NCBI RefSeq assembly: GCF_002860165.1 | Contig: NZ_PGUZ01000013.1 | Span: 49,602 to 113,601 of the forward strand | DNA from: Bacillus sp. V3-13 | GTDB lineage: Bacteria; Bacillota; Bacilli; Bacillales; Cytobacillaceae | Length of the DNA stretch: 64,000 nucleotides | Reading direction: 5' to 3' | Part shown: piece after piece, positions 51,787-60,292 of the stretch | How the letters are laid out: the number at the start of each line of letters is the position of its first letter | Position numbering within the stretch: position 1 is the first letter of the stretch | Translations under genes and position numbers: made by a program | Notes under the pieces: generated by a model | The model's database searches: none | The model's input: the letters and a program-made list of their open reading frames with translations, nothing else | What the model was told of the DNA's origin: nothing

Positions 51787-52434
51787 CTATATCACAAACA
51801 TATAAACACACAAGAAATGGGCAAAGCTGCCAAGCAGGATGAATATGTGGAAGATTTCGTGAAAGCCCATATATTTAAATTCTAAAAATTTTGGTTTAAT
51901 GGCATAAATAATGCCGCCGATTGTATAAAGGATTCCCCCAAGCAATAGAAGAAACAGACCACTTGCGTTTAAGGCGGAAGAGAGTGGGGAAGCAGCAAAA
52001 ATAATGATCCAGCCCATTGCGATATACAATGCGGTTGATAACCATCTCGGACAATTAAACCAAATCATTTTAAAAGCAATTCCACATATCGCGATAGAAG
52101 ACACAATCGAAAATATAATCCAACCTGTCAGTCCATTTAAACTAATCAAGCAAAAAGGAGTATATGATCCGGCAATCAAAACAAAAATCATCGAATGATC
52201 GAAACGTCTCAGCATCGCGATCACTTTAGCCTTGGCAACTACCATATGGTATGTCGCTGAAGCTGAATAAAGAAGGATCAGGCTGATCCCGAAAATAATC
52301 ACTGCAGTGATCGCAAGTACAGATCCGCCAGATAATGAAGCTTTGATCACCATCGCAAGCAGTGCGACGAATGATAAAATGGCTCCGGCTAAATGGGTAA
52401 GCCCATTAATCGGTTCCCGGATATAAGACAACAT
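51787..52434 (-). CDS. Hemolysin III family (PAQR) membrane protein
   Basis: A 215-residue, seven-helix membrane protein. The signatures are REPINGLTHLAGAILS, SATYHMV, RRFDHSMIFVLIAGSYTPF and the C-terminal GFHEIFHIFILLGSFAHF, giving the His/Asp/Ser metal set of the PAQR fold. B. subtilis YplQ is a relative. The true activity in bacteria is unsettled despite the name. GGGGGAG supports ATG 52434. Confidence 0.9.
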   Translation of the reverse strand: MLSYIREPINGLTHLAGAILSFVALLAMVIKASLSGGSVLAITAVIIFGISLILLYSASATYHMVVAKAKVIAMLRRFDHSMIFVLIAGSYTPFCLISLNGLTGWIIFSIVSSIAICGIAFKMIWFNCPRWLSTALYIAMGWIIIFAASPLSSALNASGLFLLLLGGILYTIGGIIYAIKPKFLEFKYMGFHEIFHIFILLGSFAHFLCVYMFVI

Positions 52435-52601
52435 TTCAAAACTCCCCCAATTCAATTTATGTAGTTTTTAATACTACATATAATAGTATATATATTATAA
52501 CAAATAGTCAAGGTTTACTCCAGACATCAAATAAGCTAAAATACATAAGAAGCTTTAAACAGCGCTTAATACTCTTAATATCACAAAATAGAGGTTTTAT
52601 A

Positions 52602-53180
52602 ATGAACAATCTAAACCATCTGATTGATAAGCTCGGCCTCGAAAATCAAATAGGCCTGGAGGATATCCCTTCCATTGACTTGTACATGGACCAAGTGATT
52701 CAATTATTTGAAAACAAATTCGGCGGATCAAAAAGGAATGAGAACGAGAAAGTTTTAACCAAGACGATGATCAACAACTATGCTAAAGGAAAACTGTTTA
52801 TACCGATTAAGAATAAAAAATATTCCAGAGAACACCTTATTTTGATTAGCTTAATTTATCAATTAAAAGGTGGTTTATCCATCAATGATATTAAAGCAAC
52901 CCTTGATGGTATCAATGAAAAGATCATCGGCGGGGATATTGATTTAGAGCGCTTCTATAATAGCTATCTATCCCTTTCCCGCAGTAATATTGAAAGCTTC
53001 AAAGAGGATCTAAAACAACGGGCGGCAGAAACAATGGAAGAAGTAGAAAAGCTGGAAGACAAAAAGCCCGCTCAGTTAGAGAAAATCTTATTGATCGCTT
53101 CACTTGTGAATATAAGCCAATTATATCGAAGGGCAGCAGAAAAGCTTGTAGATGAAATTGTTATAGAAAGACAAAGCTGA
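52602..53180 (+). CDS. DUF1836 family protein
   Basis: A 192-residue soluble protein. EKVLTKTMINNYAKGKLFIP and YSREHLILISLIYQLKGGLS form a MerR-like HTH typical of DUF1836, so it may be a DNA-binding regulator. The C-terminal half is helical. The target is unknown. AGAGGTTTT lies before the ATG. Confidence 0.8.
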   Translation: MNNLNHLIDKLGLENQIGLEDIPSIDLYMDQVIQLFENKFGGSKRNENEKVLTKTMINNYAKGKLFIPIKNKKYSREHLILISLIYQLKGGLSINDIKATLDGINEKIIGGDIDLERFYNSYLSLSRSNIESFKEDLKQRAAETMEEVEKLEDKKPAQLEKILLIASLVNISQLYRRAAEKLVDEIVIERQS

Positions 53181-53282
53181 ATTTTCAAAGTACATTCATT
53201 GCTGTACCGAACATTTTTAGTTGCGGTTTGTTCATGATAAAATAGATAGAAACGCAAAACAGCAATCAATGGAGGCATTACC

Positions 53283-54350
53283 TTGAAGGAAGTTACGTAC
53301 GAACAATTTTCACATATAAAAAACGGAATATTAGTTGATGTACGCTCCCCGCTTGAATTTGCAGAAGGATCTGTCCCGGGTGCAGTGAATATTCCTTTGT
53401 TTACGAATTCGGAAAGGCAGGAAGTCGGGACGCTTTATAAGCAGACCGGTGCCAATGCCGCCAAATGGCGGGCGATGGAAATCGTTTCCCCAAAACTTCC
53501 GGTGATTCTTACAGAGATCAGAGAGCTGTCTCAACAAAACCTGCAGCCGGTTATTTATTGCTGGCGGGGAGGCATGCGCAGCGGAGCTGTCGCGACATTT
53601 TTGCAATTCGCCGGAATGCCGGCCACGCGTCTGATCGGGGGCTATAAAGCCTACCGTCAGTATATTCTTGACAGGATTCCCGGACTTATCCCCTCAAAAG
53701 CGGTTGTTCTCCATGGCATGACAGGCTCTGGCAAAACAGAAATTCTCAAAATTCTTGATAGCAAAGGTTATCCAGTCCTCGATTTAGAAGAGATCGCCGG
53801 CCACCGTGGTTCGGTATTTGGACAGCTGGGAACGGGTACAGGCCATAACCAGAAAACATTTGACAGTCTTCTGTATGCAAGCCTGGAAAAACTGAAACAC
53901 TCTCCTTATTTTATTATGGAAGCAGAGAGCAAGCGAATCGGGCGTACTGTCCAGCCTGAAATTTTACTTGAAAAGAAAATAAACGGGTTTCATTTTCATA
54001 TAGATACTTCAAATGCAGCCAGGATTGAAAGGATTTATAAGGAATATGTTGTCCCTTTTCAGGACGAGCCCTGGTTTCACGAAAAAGTACTGGAAGGGCT
54101 GGATAAAATTGAGAAGCGCATGAAGAACCAGGAAGTTACCCGATTGCTTTATGAAAATGCCGGGTGCAGAAACTATAAAGAGATCATTCGCCTTCTCCTT
54201 GATTATTATTATGATTCGCGCTACCAGTTTAAACGGGCCGACTATAATGGAGAATTTTATCATGTCGCAGCCGATGATATTGACAAAGCAGTAGAACAAA
54301 TTGAAGAAAAATTGCAAATGCTTAACAGTAATTATTCGATTTCAAACTAG
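53283..54350 (+). CDS. mnmH: tRNA 2-selenouridine synthase
   Basis: Replaces the sulfur of 2-thiouridine-34 in some tRNAs by selenium through a geranylated intermediate. The protein has 355 residues. The rhodanese domain (1-125) has the catalytic Cys93 in YCWRGGMRSGA, and a P-loop domain follows (GMTGSGKT, 145-152; DLEEIAGHRGS). The start is TTG 53283 after ATGGAGGC. Selenophosphate synthetase (selD) is not in the window. Terminator at 54356-54392. Confidence 0.92.
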   Translation: MKEVTYEQFSHIKNGILVDVRSPLEFAEGSVPGAVNIPLFTNSERQEVGTLYKQTGANAAKWRAMEIVSPKLPVILTEIRELSQQNLQPVIYCWRGGMRSGAVATFLQFAGMPATRLIGGYKAYRQYILDRIPGLIPSKAVVLHGMTGSGKTEILKILDSKGYPVLDLEEIAGHRGSVFGQLGTGTGHNQKTFDSLLYASLEKLKHSPYFIMEAESKRIGRTVQPEILLEKKINGFHFHIDTSNAARIERIYKEYVVPFQDEPWFHEKVLEGLDKIEKRMKNQEVTRLLYENAGCRNYKEIIRLLLDYYYDSRYQFKRADYNGEFYHVAADDIDKAVEQIEEKLQMLNSNYSISN

Positions 54351-54355
54351 TAAAG

Positions 54356-54392
54356 AAAAGCCTCCTGTCAGGAATAGCAGAAGGCTTTTTTG
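54356..54392 (+). terminator. Terminator after mnmH
   Basis: AAAAGCCTCCTG pairs with CAGAAGGCTTTT with one mismatch and is followed by T. Confidence 0.7.
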
Positions 54393-54464
54393 TATCGCTG
54401 GCGCGGATCTTTGAATAGCTTTTTCTTCATTACGGAGAATTTTAGAATGTTTTTTTTAGCCAAA

Positions 54465-54500
54465 AAAGGAGCTGGATCATAAAAACAGTCCAGCTCCTTT
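54465..54500 (-). terminator. Terminator of the luciferase-like gene
   Basis: AAAGGAGCTGGA pairs perfectly with TCCAGCTCCTTT, and the minus strand continues with T-rich sequence. Confidence 0.75.
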
Positions 54501-54512
54501 AAAAATAAACTT

Positions 54513-55544
54513 CTAATTAGCTTTAAATACTTCAGACACAATTTCGAAAGAACGCAAGCGGTCCTGATGGTCATAGATTTGCGCATTGATCATCATTTCG
54601 TCTGCACCGGTTTCGTTTAGGAACGCCTGCAGTTTTTCTTTGACGGTTTCCGGGCTGCCAATGATCGAAGAGCCGAGCTGCTGCTCGAGTGCAGCTTTTT
54701 CATAATCGCTCCACAGTTCATCCATATTATCAACTGGGGGCTGTAGCGGGGCCGGGTTATTACGGATCAAATTAAGAAACTGCTGCTGCATCGAAGTCGC
54801 CAGGCGGCGGGCTTTTTCGTCGGTGTCGGCTGCAATCACATTTACTCCAACCATTGCGTATGGTTCCTCAAGCACTTCCGATGGGCGGAAGCTGCTCCTG
54901 TATAAATCCATCGCTGGTACTGTATAGGCCGGGGAGAAATGGCTCGCAAACGCAAACGGCAAACCAAGCTGGCCAGCCAGCTGAGCACTGAAACCGCTGG
55001 ATCCGAGCAGCCAGATCGGAATGTTCAGTCCTTCACCGGGAATCGCTCTTACATGCATTTTTCCAGATGCCATTGATGGGTCAAAGTACGTCCTAAGCTC
55101 TTCCAGCTGCTCTGGAAAATCATGGCCGTCACTTCTTCGTTCTCTTCTCAATGCCTGTGCTGTCAGCTGGTCTGTTCCGGGTGCGCGCCCTAAACCAAGA
55201 TCAATCCGTCCCGGGAACAAGGATTCAAGTGTTCCAAATTGCTCAGCAATGACCAGAGGCGCATGGTTGGGAAGCATGATGCCTCCTGAGCCGACACGAA
55301 TCGTTGAAGTACCGGCCGCAACATGGCCAATCACGACAGAAGTTGCAGAGCTGGCAATGCCGGGCATATTATGGTGTTCCGCCAGCCAATAACGGGTATA
55401 GCCCCATTTTTCCGCATGGCGGGCAAGGTCAAGCGTATTGCGGAGCGATTCCGCAGCCGTACTGTCTTTGACAATCGGTGAAAGATCAAGGACAGAAAAA
55501 CGGATGTCGCTCAATTGTTTTTTATCTTTTAAAGTGTTTTGCAT
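54513..55544 (-). CDS. Luciferase-like flavin oxidoreductase
   Basis: A 343-residue TIM-barrel LLM-class oxidoreductase of the MsnO8/YceB type. [49 protein letters not shown] and [16 protein letters not shown] are the family blocks. It uses reduced FMN; the substrate is unknown. The ribosome site AGAAGATG before ATG 55544 is weak. It is divergent from the YuiH-like gene. Confidence 0.92.
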   Translation of the reverse strand: MQNTLKDKKQLSDIRFSVLDLSPIVKDSTAAESLRNTLDLARHAEKWGYTRYWLAEHHNMPGIASSATSVVIGHVAAGTSTIRVGSGGIMLPNHAPLVIAEQFGTLESLFPGRIDLGLGRAPGTDQLTAQALRRERRSDGHDFPEQLEELRTYFDPSMASGKMHVRAIPGEGLNIPIWLLGSSGFSAQLAGQLGLPFAFASHFSPAYTVPAMDLYRSSFRPSEVLEEPYAMVGVNVIAADTDEKARRLATSMQQQFLNLIRNNPAPLQPPVDNMDELWSDYEKAALEQQLGSSIIGSPETVKEKLQAFLNETGADEMMINAQIYDHQDRLRSFEIVSEVFKAN

Positions 55545-55794
55545 CTTTTCATCTTCTTTCTGTAAACTGAGAATTCTGTTTGGTATTGACTGTAAAACCT
55601 ATTTACATTTTATCAATTTGTCCTCCTGTCACAAAATAATACGTTCTGAATCGCTAACAGTGAGCCAAGATAATTTTTGGAAAGAAAACCGCCCATTCAA
55701 TTTCTTGTATCTCCTGTTTAATATCGTTATCATGTTAAAAAAGAACCGCTGTGAAGCTAAAAAGTATATTGCGGAATTGAAAGGATGAGCAATC

Positions 55795-56385
55795 ATGGGA
55801 AAAATTCTTCCTCCCGGCCAGTTTGAAACGGAAAATTGGCCGATTCTTCACCAGGGAGATGTCTATCAATTCGATGAACAAACGTGGGATTTCAGGCTGT
55901 TTGGAGAAGTGAAAGAGGATGTTTCACTTACATATTCCGAGATTATGCAGCTGCCGAAAACGGTCTCAACGGTCGACATGCATTGTGTGACGACATGGTC
56001 GAAATTCGGAACCAGCTTTGAGGGGATTGCATTACGTGAGCTTCTAAAATTGGTTGAAGTAAACAAAGACGTCCGCTTTGTAAAAATATACGGATATTAC
56101 AATGGTGACCGGTTTGGCTATTCAGCCAATATGCCGCTTGATGCCCTGTTAGGGGACGACGCCTTATTTGTTTATCGCTGGAAGGATGAAAATCATGAAT
56201 GGCAGGATATTTCACCGAAGCACGGGTACCCGTTAAGATTTATCCCGCCGGCATCGTTTTATTTATGGAAGGGATCAAAATGGGCTTCAGGCATTCGATT
56301 TATGAAAGAGGATGAAGCGGGATTCTGGGAAGAGCTCGGCTACTCGATGACAGCCAATCCATATAAGGAAGAACGTTATCGCTGA
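55795..56385 (+). CDS. Sulfite-oxidase-like molybdopterin oxidoreductase (YuiH-like)
   Basis: A 196-residue protein equal to the molybdopterin-binding domain of the sulfite oxidase family. The Mo-ligand Cys is in VDMHCVTTWSKFGTSFEG, and PKHGYPLRFIPPASFYLWKGSKW is the second conserved block. There is no signal peptide, haem domain or dimerisation domain, as in B. subtilis YuiH. The substrate is unknown. GAAAGGATG precedes the ATG. The 250 bases upstream hold no gene. Confidence 0.87.
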   Translation: MGKILPPGQFETENWPILHQGDVYQFDEQTWDFRLFGEVKEDVSLTYSEIMQLPKTVSTVDMHCVTTWSKFGTSFEGIALRELLKLVEVNKDVRFVKIYGYYNGDRFGYSANMPLDALLGDDALFVYRWKDENHEWQDISPKHGYPLRFIPPASFYLWKGSKWASGIRFMKEDEAGFWEELGYSMTANPYKEERYR

Positions 56386-56417
56386 CAATTCCGGATATTT
56401 GATTGTGATGCATCAAT

Positions 56418-56454
56418 AAAAAGACGTGGAGTCCGATTTTTACCACGTCTTTTT
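56418..56454. terminator. Bidirectional terminator
   Basis: AAAAAGACGTGG pairs perfectly with CCACGTCTTTTT between two convergent genes. Confidence 0.8.
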
Positions 56455-56526
56455 AAACGTCTGGAAAAGAATGAAATGGCTTACCTCAGCTATTATCCTT
56501 ATGTTAAACCATATCTCCTGCAGACA

Positions 56527-57453
56527 TCACTTTTCCCAAAAGCGCCACCATTTTTTAGGGCGGCGTTGTTCTGCCACAGCCGCTTTACGAAAACTGTTTA
56601 CGAGATCCTGAAATATTTCTTCCCTTTTCTTAATTTCTGCACGGTATTGCTGGCGTTCTTGATTAATCGTTTCGATGTAATATTCACGGTCTTCATTTAG
56701 TGTGTCAACTAATGTTGATATTTCGTTATTTGTTACTTCGGTTGCCTTTGAAATGTAATGCACTAACGTTTTGAATTCCTCAGAAGAAGCTTCGGAGGCC
56801 TCGGTGATCCGTCTTGATAGACTGAAAATCTGTTCGTAAGTTTCATTTGAAGATACTTCAATAGACTTGGAAGTTTGCTCAGAAGCTTTGTCAATTTTAC
56901 TGGCCAGCTCTTGAATATCTTCTTTTGTCTTTTCTGCAGATTTATAGATTGAGTCTGATAAGGCCTTAACGGTGTGGAGCGAAGCTTTTGAAATCTCCTT
57001 TTTAACATCGTCCATCACTTCTTTGCGAATCCCGTGACGAATCTCCTTTTTTACTTCGATTAACAGATTATCCTTGTATGCTTCAAGCGTATTAAAAAAC
57101 TCGGTAAAATCGGGTGTTTCTCCATGGCCGTTTTCTTTTCTTTCCACATCAACGGTTTCAGTATTTGTCCCGATCTCGATTAGTTCGGTTGCGGACTCGG
57201 CGGCCAGCTGTTGAATATGCCTCTCCAGCAGACCGCGGATCAGTTCTTTGCCTAAGTTTTCTTCTCGCATCTGCTTAATCGTGATCAAGAGGTCTATTTC
57301 GTATTCGGTATAAAATCTTGCCCCTTGTTTTGTTCGTGGAATAACAAGCAATCCGTCCATATCTTTTTCCCATTGCCTGATCGTTCGCGGAGGAACTTGA
57401 ATTTGTTCAGAAACCTCTTTTATCGTATATGTTCTTGTATCTTGAGAATCCAT
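56527..57453 (-). CDS. MerR-type HTH, coiled-coil, DUF3967-like protein
   Basis: A 308-residue protein. Residues 5-75 are a MerR-type helix-turn-helix (YTIKEVSEQIQVPPRTIRQW, FYTEYEIDLLITIKQM). Residues about 115-290 are an almost unbroken coiled coil rich in Lys, Glu and Ser. It ends with RPKKWWRFWEK, a basic Trp-rich tail like that of DUF3967 proteins, many of which are plasmid-borne. The plan recalls RacA, which ties the chromosome to the cell pole, but at about 184 residues RacA is shorter and lacks this tail. AAAGGGCTGG precedes ATG 57453. Confidence 0.75.
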   Translation of the reverse strand: MDSQDTRTYTIKEVSEQIQVPPRTIRQWEKDMDGLLVIPRTKQGARFYTEYEIDLLITIKQMREENLGKELIRGLLERHIQQLAAESATELIEIGTNTETVDVERKENGHGETPDFTEFFNTLEAYKDNLLIEVKKEIRHGIRKEVMDDVKKEISKASLHTVKALSDSIYKSAEKTKEDIQELASKIDKASEQTSKSIEVSSNETYEQIFSLSRRITEASEASSEEFKTLVHYISKATEVTNNEISTLVDTLNEDREYYIETINQERQQYRAEIKKREEIFQDLVNSFRKAAVAEQRRPKKWWRFWEK

Positions 57454-57757
57454 ATTGCCAGCCCTTTCTTCAAAAAATATATTTTCGCGCCTGCATGCTC
57501 CATAAAGCAAAAATTAATTATAACTATATTCCGCATTCGCCCATCTTATTTCCTGCAAGCCGACAAAAGCTATCAAAACAAGACGGAATTCAGCAGATCC
57601 ACCAAAATTTGTGATAAAAAACAATGGACAGTCAGATGTGCGAGGCAAACATGGAGGAAGGGGATATCCGCAGGACATTTAGGCATTTGATAGAGCAAAG
57701 AAAATAAATCTATAAAAAATATTATTTAAATTATGAAAAAATTCTTGCAGAGAGAAA

Positions 57758-57771
57758 TGTAATCGATTACA
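57758..57771. promoter_or_regulatory. LacI-family operator O1
   Basis: TGTAATCGATTACA, a perfect 14-bp palindrome centred on CG, 39 bases before the lacI-type gene. It suggests that the regulator represses its own gene. The remaining part of 57454-57809 shows no gene. Confidence 0.75.
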
Positions 57772-57809
57772 ATAAATTCATAGATAAACTAGAAGGGTTT
57801 TGACATCCA

Positions 57810-58826
57810 ATGGTAAGAATTGCAGATGTTGCCAAAATGGCAAATGTTTCGACTGCTACAGTTTCCAGAGTAATAAGTAACTCAGAACCTGTAAAAAGAG
57901 AGACTAGAGAAAAAGTATTGCATGCAATAGAAAAATTAAAATATCAACCAAATGTGCTGGCGAGACAACTTAGGAGGATGGAGACAAAGACAATCCTTGT
58001 TGTAGTACCTGATATTACAAACACTTTTTTCTCAAACGTTTTAAGAGGGATAGAGGCCATTGCCGGTGAAAACAGCTATCAAGTGTTACTGGGTGATACA
58101 GGTAATATAATTGATCGTGAATATGGATATTTTGATATCCTTCGACAAAGGAAAGCTGACGGAATGATTCTATTGACAGCGAGAAGCAATCAGCAAATGC
58201 TTGAAGAAATTGCCGAAGAGTACCCAATTGTGTTGGCATGTGAATATTTTGAAGGTTCTAAACTCCCAACTGTTTCAATTGATAATGTTAGCAGTGCTAG
58301 AAAGGCCACTGAACATTTAATCAGTTTAAATCACACAAGAATTGCCCATATTTCAGGCCCGCTTAACGTAGTGGTAGGCAGAGATAGATTAAAAGGTTTT
58401 CAGCAGGCCATGATTCAACACAGCCTTCCGGTTGAATCTTATTTAATCCAGGAAGGAGATTTCTCATATGAAAGCGGCTTTAATCTTATGATGAAATTCC
58501 TGGCCCTGGAAAACCCTCCAACCGCTGTATTTGCCGGAAATGATGAAATGGCAATGGGGGCAATTAAAGCAGTGAAATCAAAAGGGTTGAGCGTTCCTGA
58601 AGATATTTCTGTCGTAGGGTTCGATGACATAAAGTTTGCGTCAATTTTTGAACCAGCGCTGACAACCATCTCTCAGCCAACTTATGATATAGGAAAGCGA
58701 GCCATGAAACTGCTTCTCCAACTGATTAACAGTGACGAATTAGAAAAACAACAATATATGCTTTCTGATAAATTAGTTATCAGGGATTCCAGCAAAGAGA
58801 AAAAAGAGTCTAATAGGAATGGATGA
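57810..58826 (+). CDS. LacI-family transcriptional regulator
   Basis: A 338-residue repressor. Residues 1-50 form the LacI HTH (RIADVAKMANVSTATVSRVI, hinge YQPNVLARQL). Residues 60-330 form the sugar-binding periplasmic-type domain (FAGNDEMAMGAIKAVKSKGL, VVGFDDIKFASIFEPALTTI). The inducer is unknown but is likely the sugar of the adjacent transporter. The ribosome site AGAAGGG is 11 bases from the ATG, a long spacing. Operators lie on both sides of the gene. Confidence 0.92.
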   Translation: MVRIADVAKMANVSTATVSRVISNSEPVKRETREKVLHAIEKLKYQPNVLARQLRRMETKTILVVVPDITNTFFSNVLRGIEAIAGENSYQVLLGDTGNIIDREYGYFDILRQRKADGMILLTARSNQQMLEEIAEEYPIVLACEYFEGSKLPTVSIDNVSSARKATEHLISLNHTRIAHISGPLNVVVGRDRLKGFQQAMIQHSLPVESYLIQEGDFSYESGFNLMMKFLALENPPTAVFAGNDEMAMGAIKAVKSKGLSVPEDISVVGFDDIKFASIFEPALTTISQPTYDIGKRAMKLLLQLINSDELEKQQYMLSDKLVIRDSSKEKKESNRNG

Positions 58827-58863
58827 ATTATGTTCGGTCTATTCCGCTTTTTTTACCGATAGA

Positions 58864-58877
58864 TGTATCCGATTACA
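58864..58877. promoter_or_regulatory. LacI-family operator O2
   Basis: TGTATCCGATTACA, differing from O1 at two positions, 38 bases after the regulator gene. Confidence 0.65.
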
Positions 58878-58925
58878 ATTTTATATTAGTATCGTTTTTG
58901 CAAATATATATTTTTTTGTGAAAAA

Positions 58926-58939
58926 AGTAATCGATTACA
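58926..58939. promoter_or_regulatory. LacI-family operator O3
   Basis: AGTAATCGATTACA, a 12-bp perfect palindrome identical to the O1 core, 105 bases before the transporter operon. O2 and O3 are 62 bases apart, about six helical turns, which would suit looping by a tetramer or two dimers. Confidence 0.75.
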
Positions 58940-59043
58940 TTTGTAAAGGGTAAAATTCTTCAGTTTTGGGAGGTGATGCTCCTTCAGTTGAGCAGCCAAA
59001 ATAAAAACAAGAGGAAACCAATAAAAAACAAAGGGGTAATCAA

Positions 59044-60216
59044 ATGAGAAAGAGTATCTTGTTTTCCGTAATTTTTATACTTGTTCTTAGTACTGTGCTC
59101 ATTGGATGTGGCAATAATCAATCAACTTCAGCAGAAAAAGAAAAACAACAGAAAAACGAAAACTATTCAGCAGATACAAATGGTCCATTAACGATAAATC
59201 CAGAAATACCAGATATAGAAGTACTTGATAAAGGCCCTAATGGCGAACAGGCAGTTTCTGCAAAATCATTGCAGCTAACCGAAGAAGAGCTTAAAGAAAT
59301 AGCCCAAGGTGAATATACAGCGGCGATCGTAATGCATTATTCAGGAACTGATTATATGAATGCAGCAGTAGGGGCAATGGAAGACACCTTCGAGAAAATG
59401 GGCATTGAAGTCGTTGCCGTAACAGATGCCCAGTTCAAAGCGGAAAAACAAGTAAACGATATTGAAACCGTATTGGCAAAGCAGCCGGATATTATGATTT
59501 CCGTTCCGGTAGACGCTGTTTCCACAGCACCGGCTTATAAAAAAGCGGTCGAGCAAGGCGTGAAATTAGTATTTATGGATGGAGCTGCAGAAGGGCTTGA
59601 AGCGGGCAAAGACTATATCAGCATTGTCTCAGGCGATAATTATGGGAATGGTGCCCTGGCTGCAGACATAATGGCAGAGAAAATAGGCAAAAAAGGAAAA
59701 GTCGGGATTGTTTACCATGATGTCAACTTTTTCGTAACGAAGAACCGTTCAGACGCTTTTGAAGCAACGATTAAGGAGAAATATCCTGATATTGAAATTG
59801 TAGCTCAAGGCGGAATTACCGATCCGAATAAAGGTGAAGAAGTTGCTTCTGCAATGCTGACAAGAAATCCGGACATTGACGGTATATTTGCTCCTTGGGA
59901 CGTTCCGGCGGAAGGAGTTATGTCAGCTGCTCGGACAGCAGGAAGAGAAGATCTGGTAGTTACAACTGTAGATTTAGGTACGAATGTGGCAATATCCATT
60001 GCTTCAGATGGAATTGTTCAAGGCCTGGGTGCGCAATTGCCTTATGATCAGGGAGTTGCCCAAGCCATTCTATCAGGCTATGCACTTCTTGGAAAAGAAG
60101 CACCGGCATACGTAGCTTCACCAGCGATTAGAGTAACAAAAGACAATGTATTGGAAGCATGGAAATTAATCTATGGTGTTGACGCTCCTGCAACGGTTCA
60201 GGATGCAATGAAGTAA
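59044..60216 (+). CDS. Sugar ABC transporter binding lipoprotein
   Basis: A 390-residue lipoprotein: the signal has the lipobox LIGC with Cys22, then a charged linker to about residue 80, then a RbsB-like periplasmic-binding domain (AAIVMHYSGTDYMNAAVGAM, ISVPVDAVSTAPAYKKAVEQ, DGIFAPWDVPAEG). It would capture a sugar or polyol for the two transporter genes that follow. AAAGGGG precedes the ATG. Confidence 0.9.
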   Translation: MRKSILFSVIFILVLSTVLIGCGNNQSTSAEKEKQQKNENYSADTNGPLTINPEIPDIEVLDKGPNGEQAVSAKSLQLTEEELKEIAQGEYTAAIVMHYSGTDYMNAAVGAMEDTFEKMGIEVVAVTDAQFKAEKQVNDIETVLAKQPDIMISVPVDAVSTAPAYKKAVEQGVKLVFMDGAAEGLEAGKDYISIVSGDNYGNGALAADIMAEKIGKKGKVGIVYHDVNFFVTKNRSDAFEATIKEKYPDIEIVAQGGITDPNKGEEVASAMLTRNPDIDGIFAPWDVPAEGVMSAARTAGREDLVVTTVDLGTNVAISIASDGIVQGLGAQLPYDQGVAQAILSGYALLGKEAPAYVASPAIRVTKDNVLEAWKLIYGVDAPATVQDAMK

Positions 60217-60292
60217 TGAAAATTTAACCCAAACTATTTTATAGAGGCTGGCATAAGTTTGCAGCCTTTATAGACAAAGAAGGTGAATTCTC

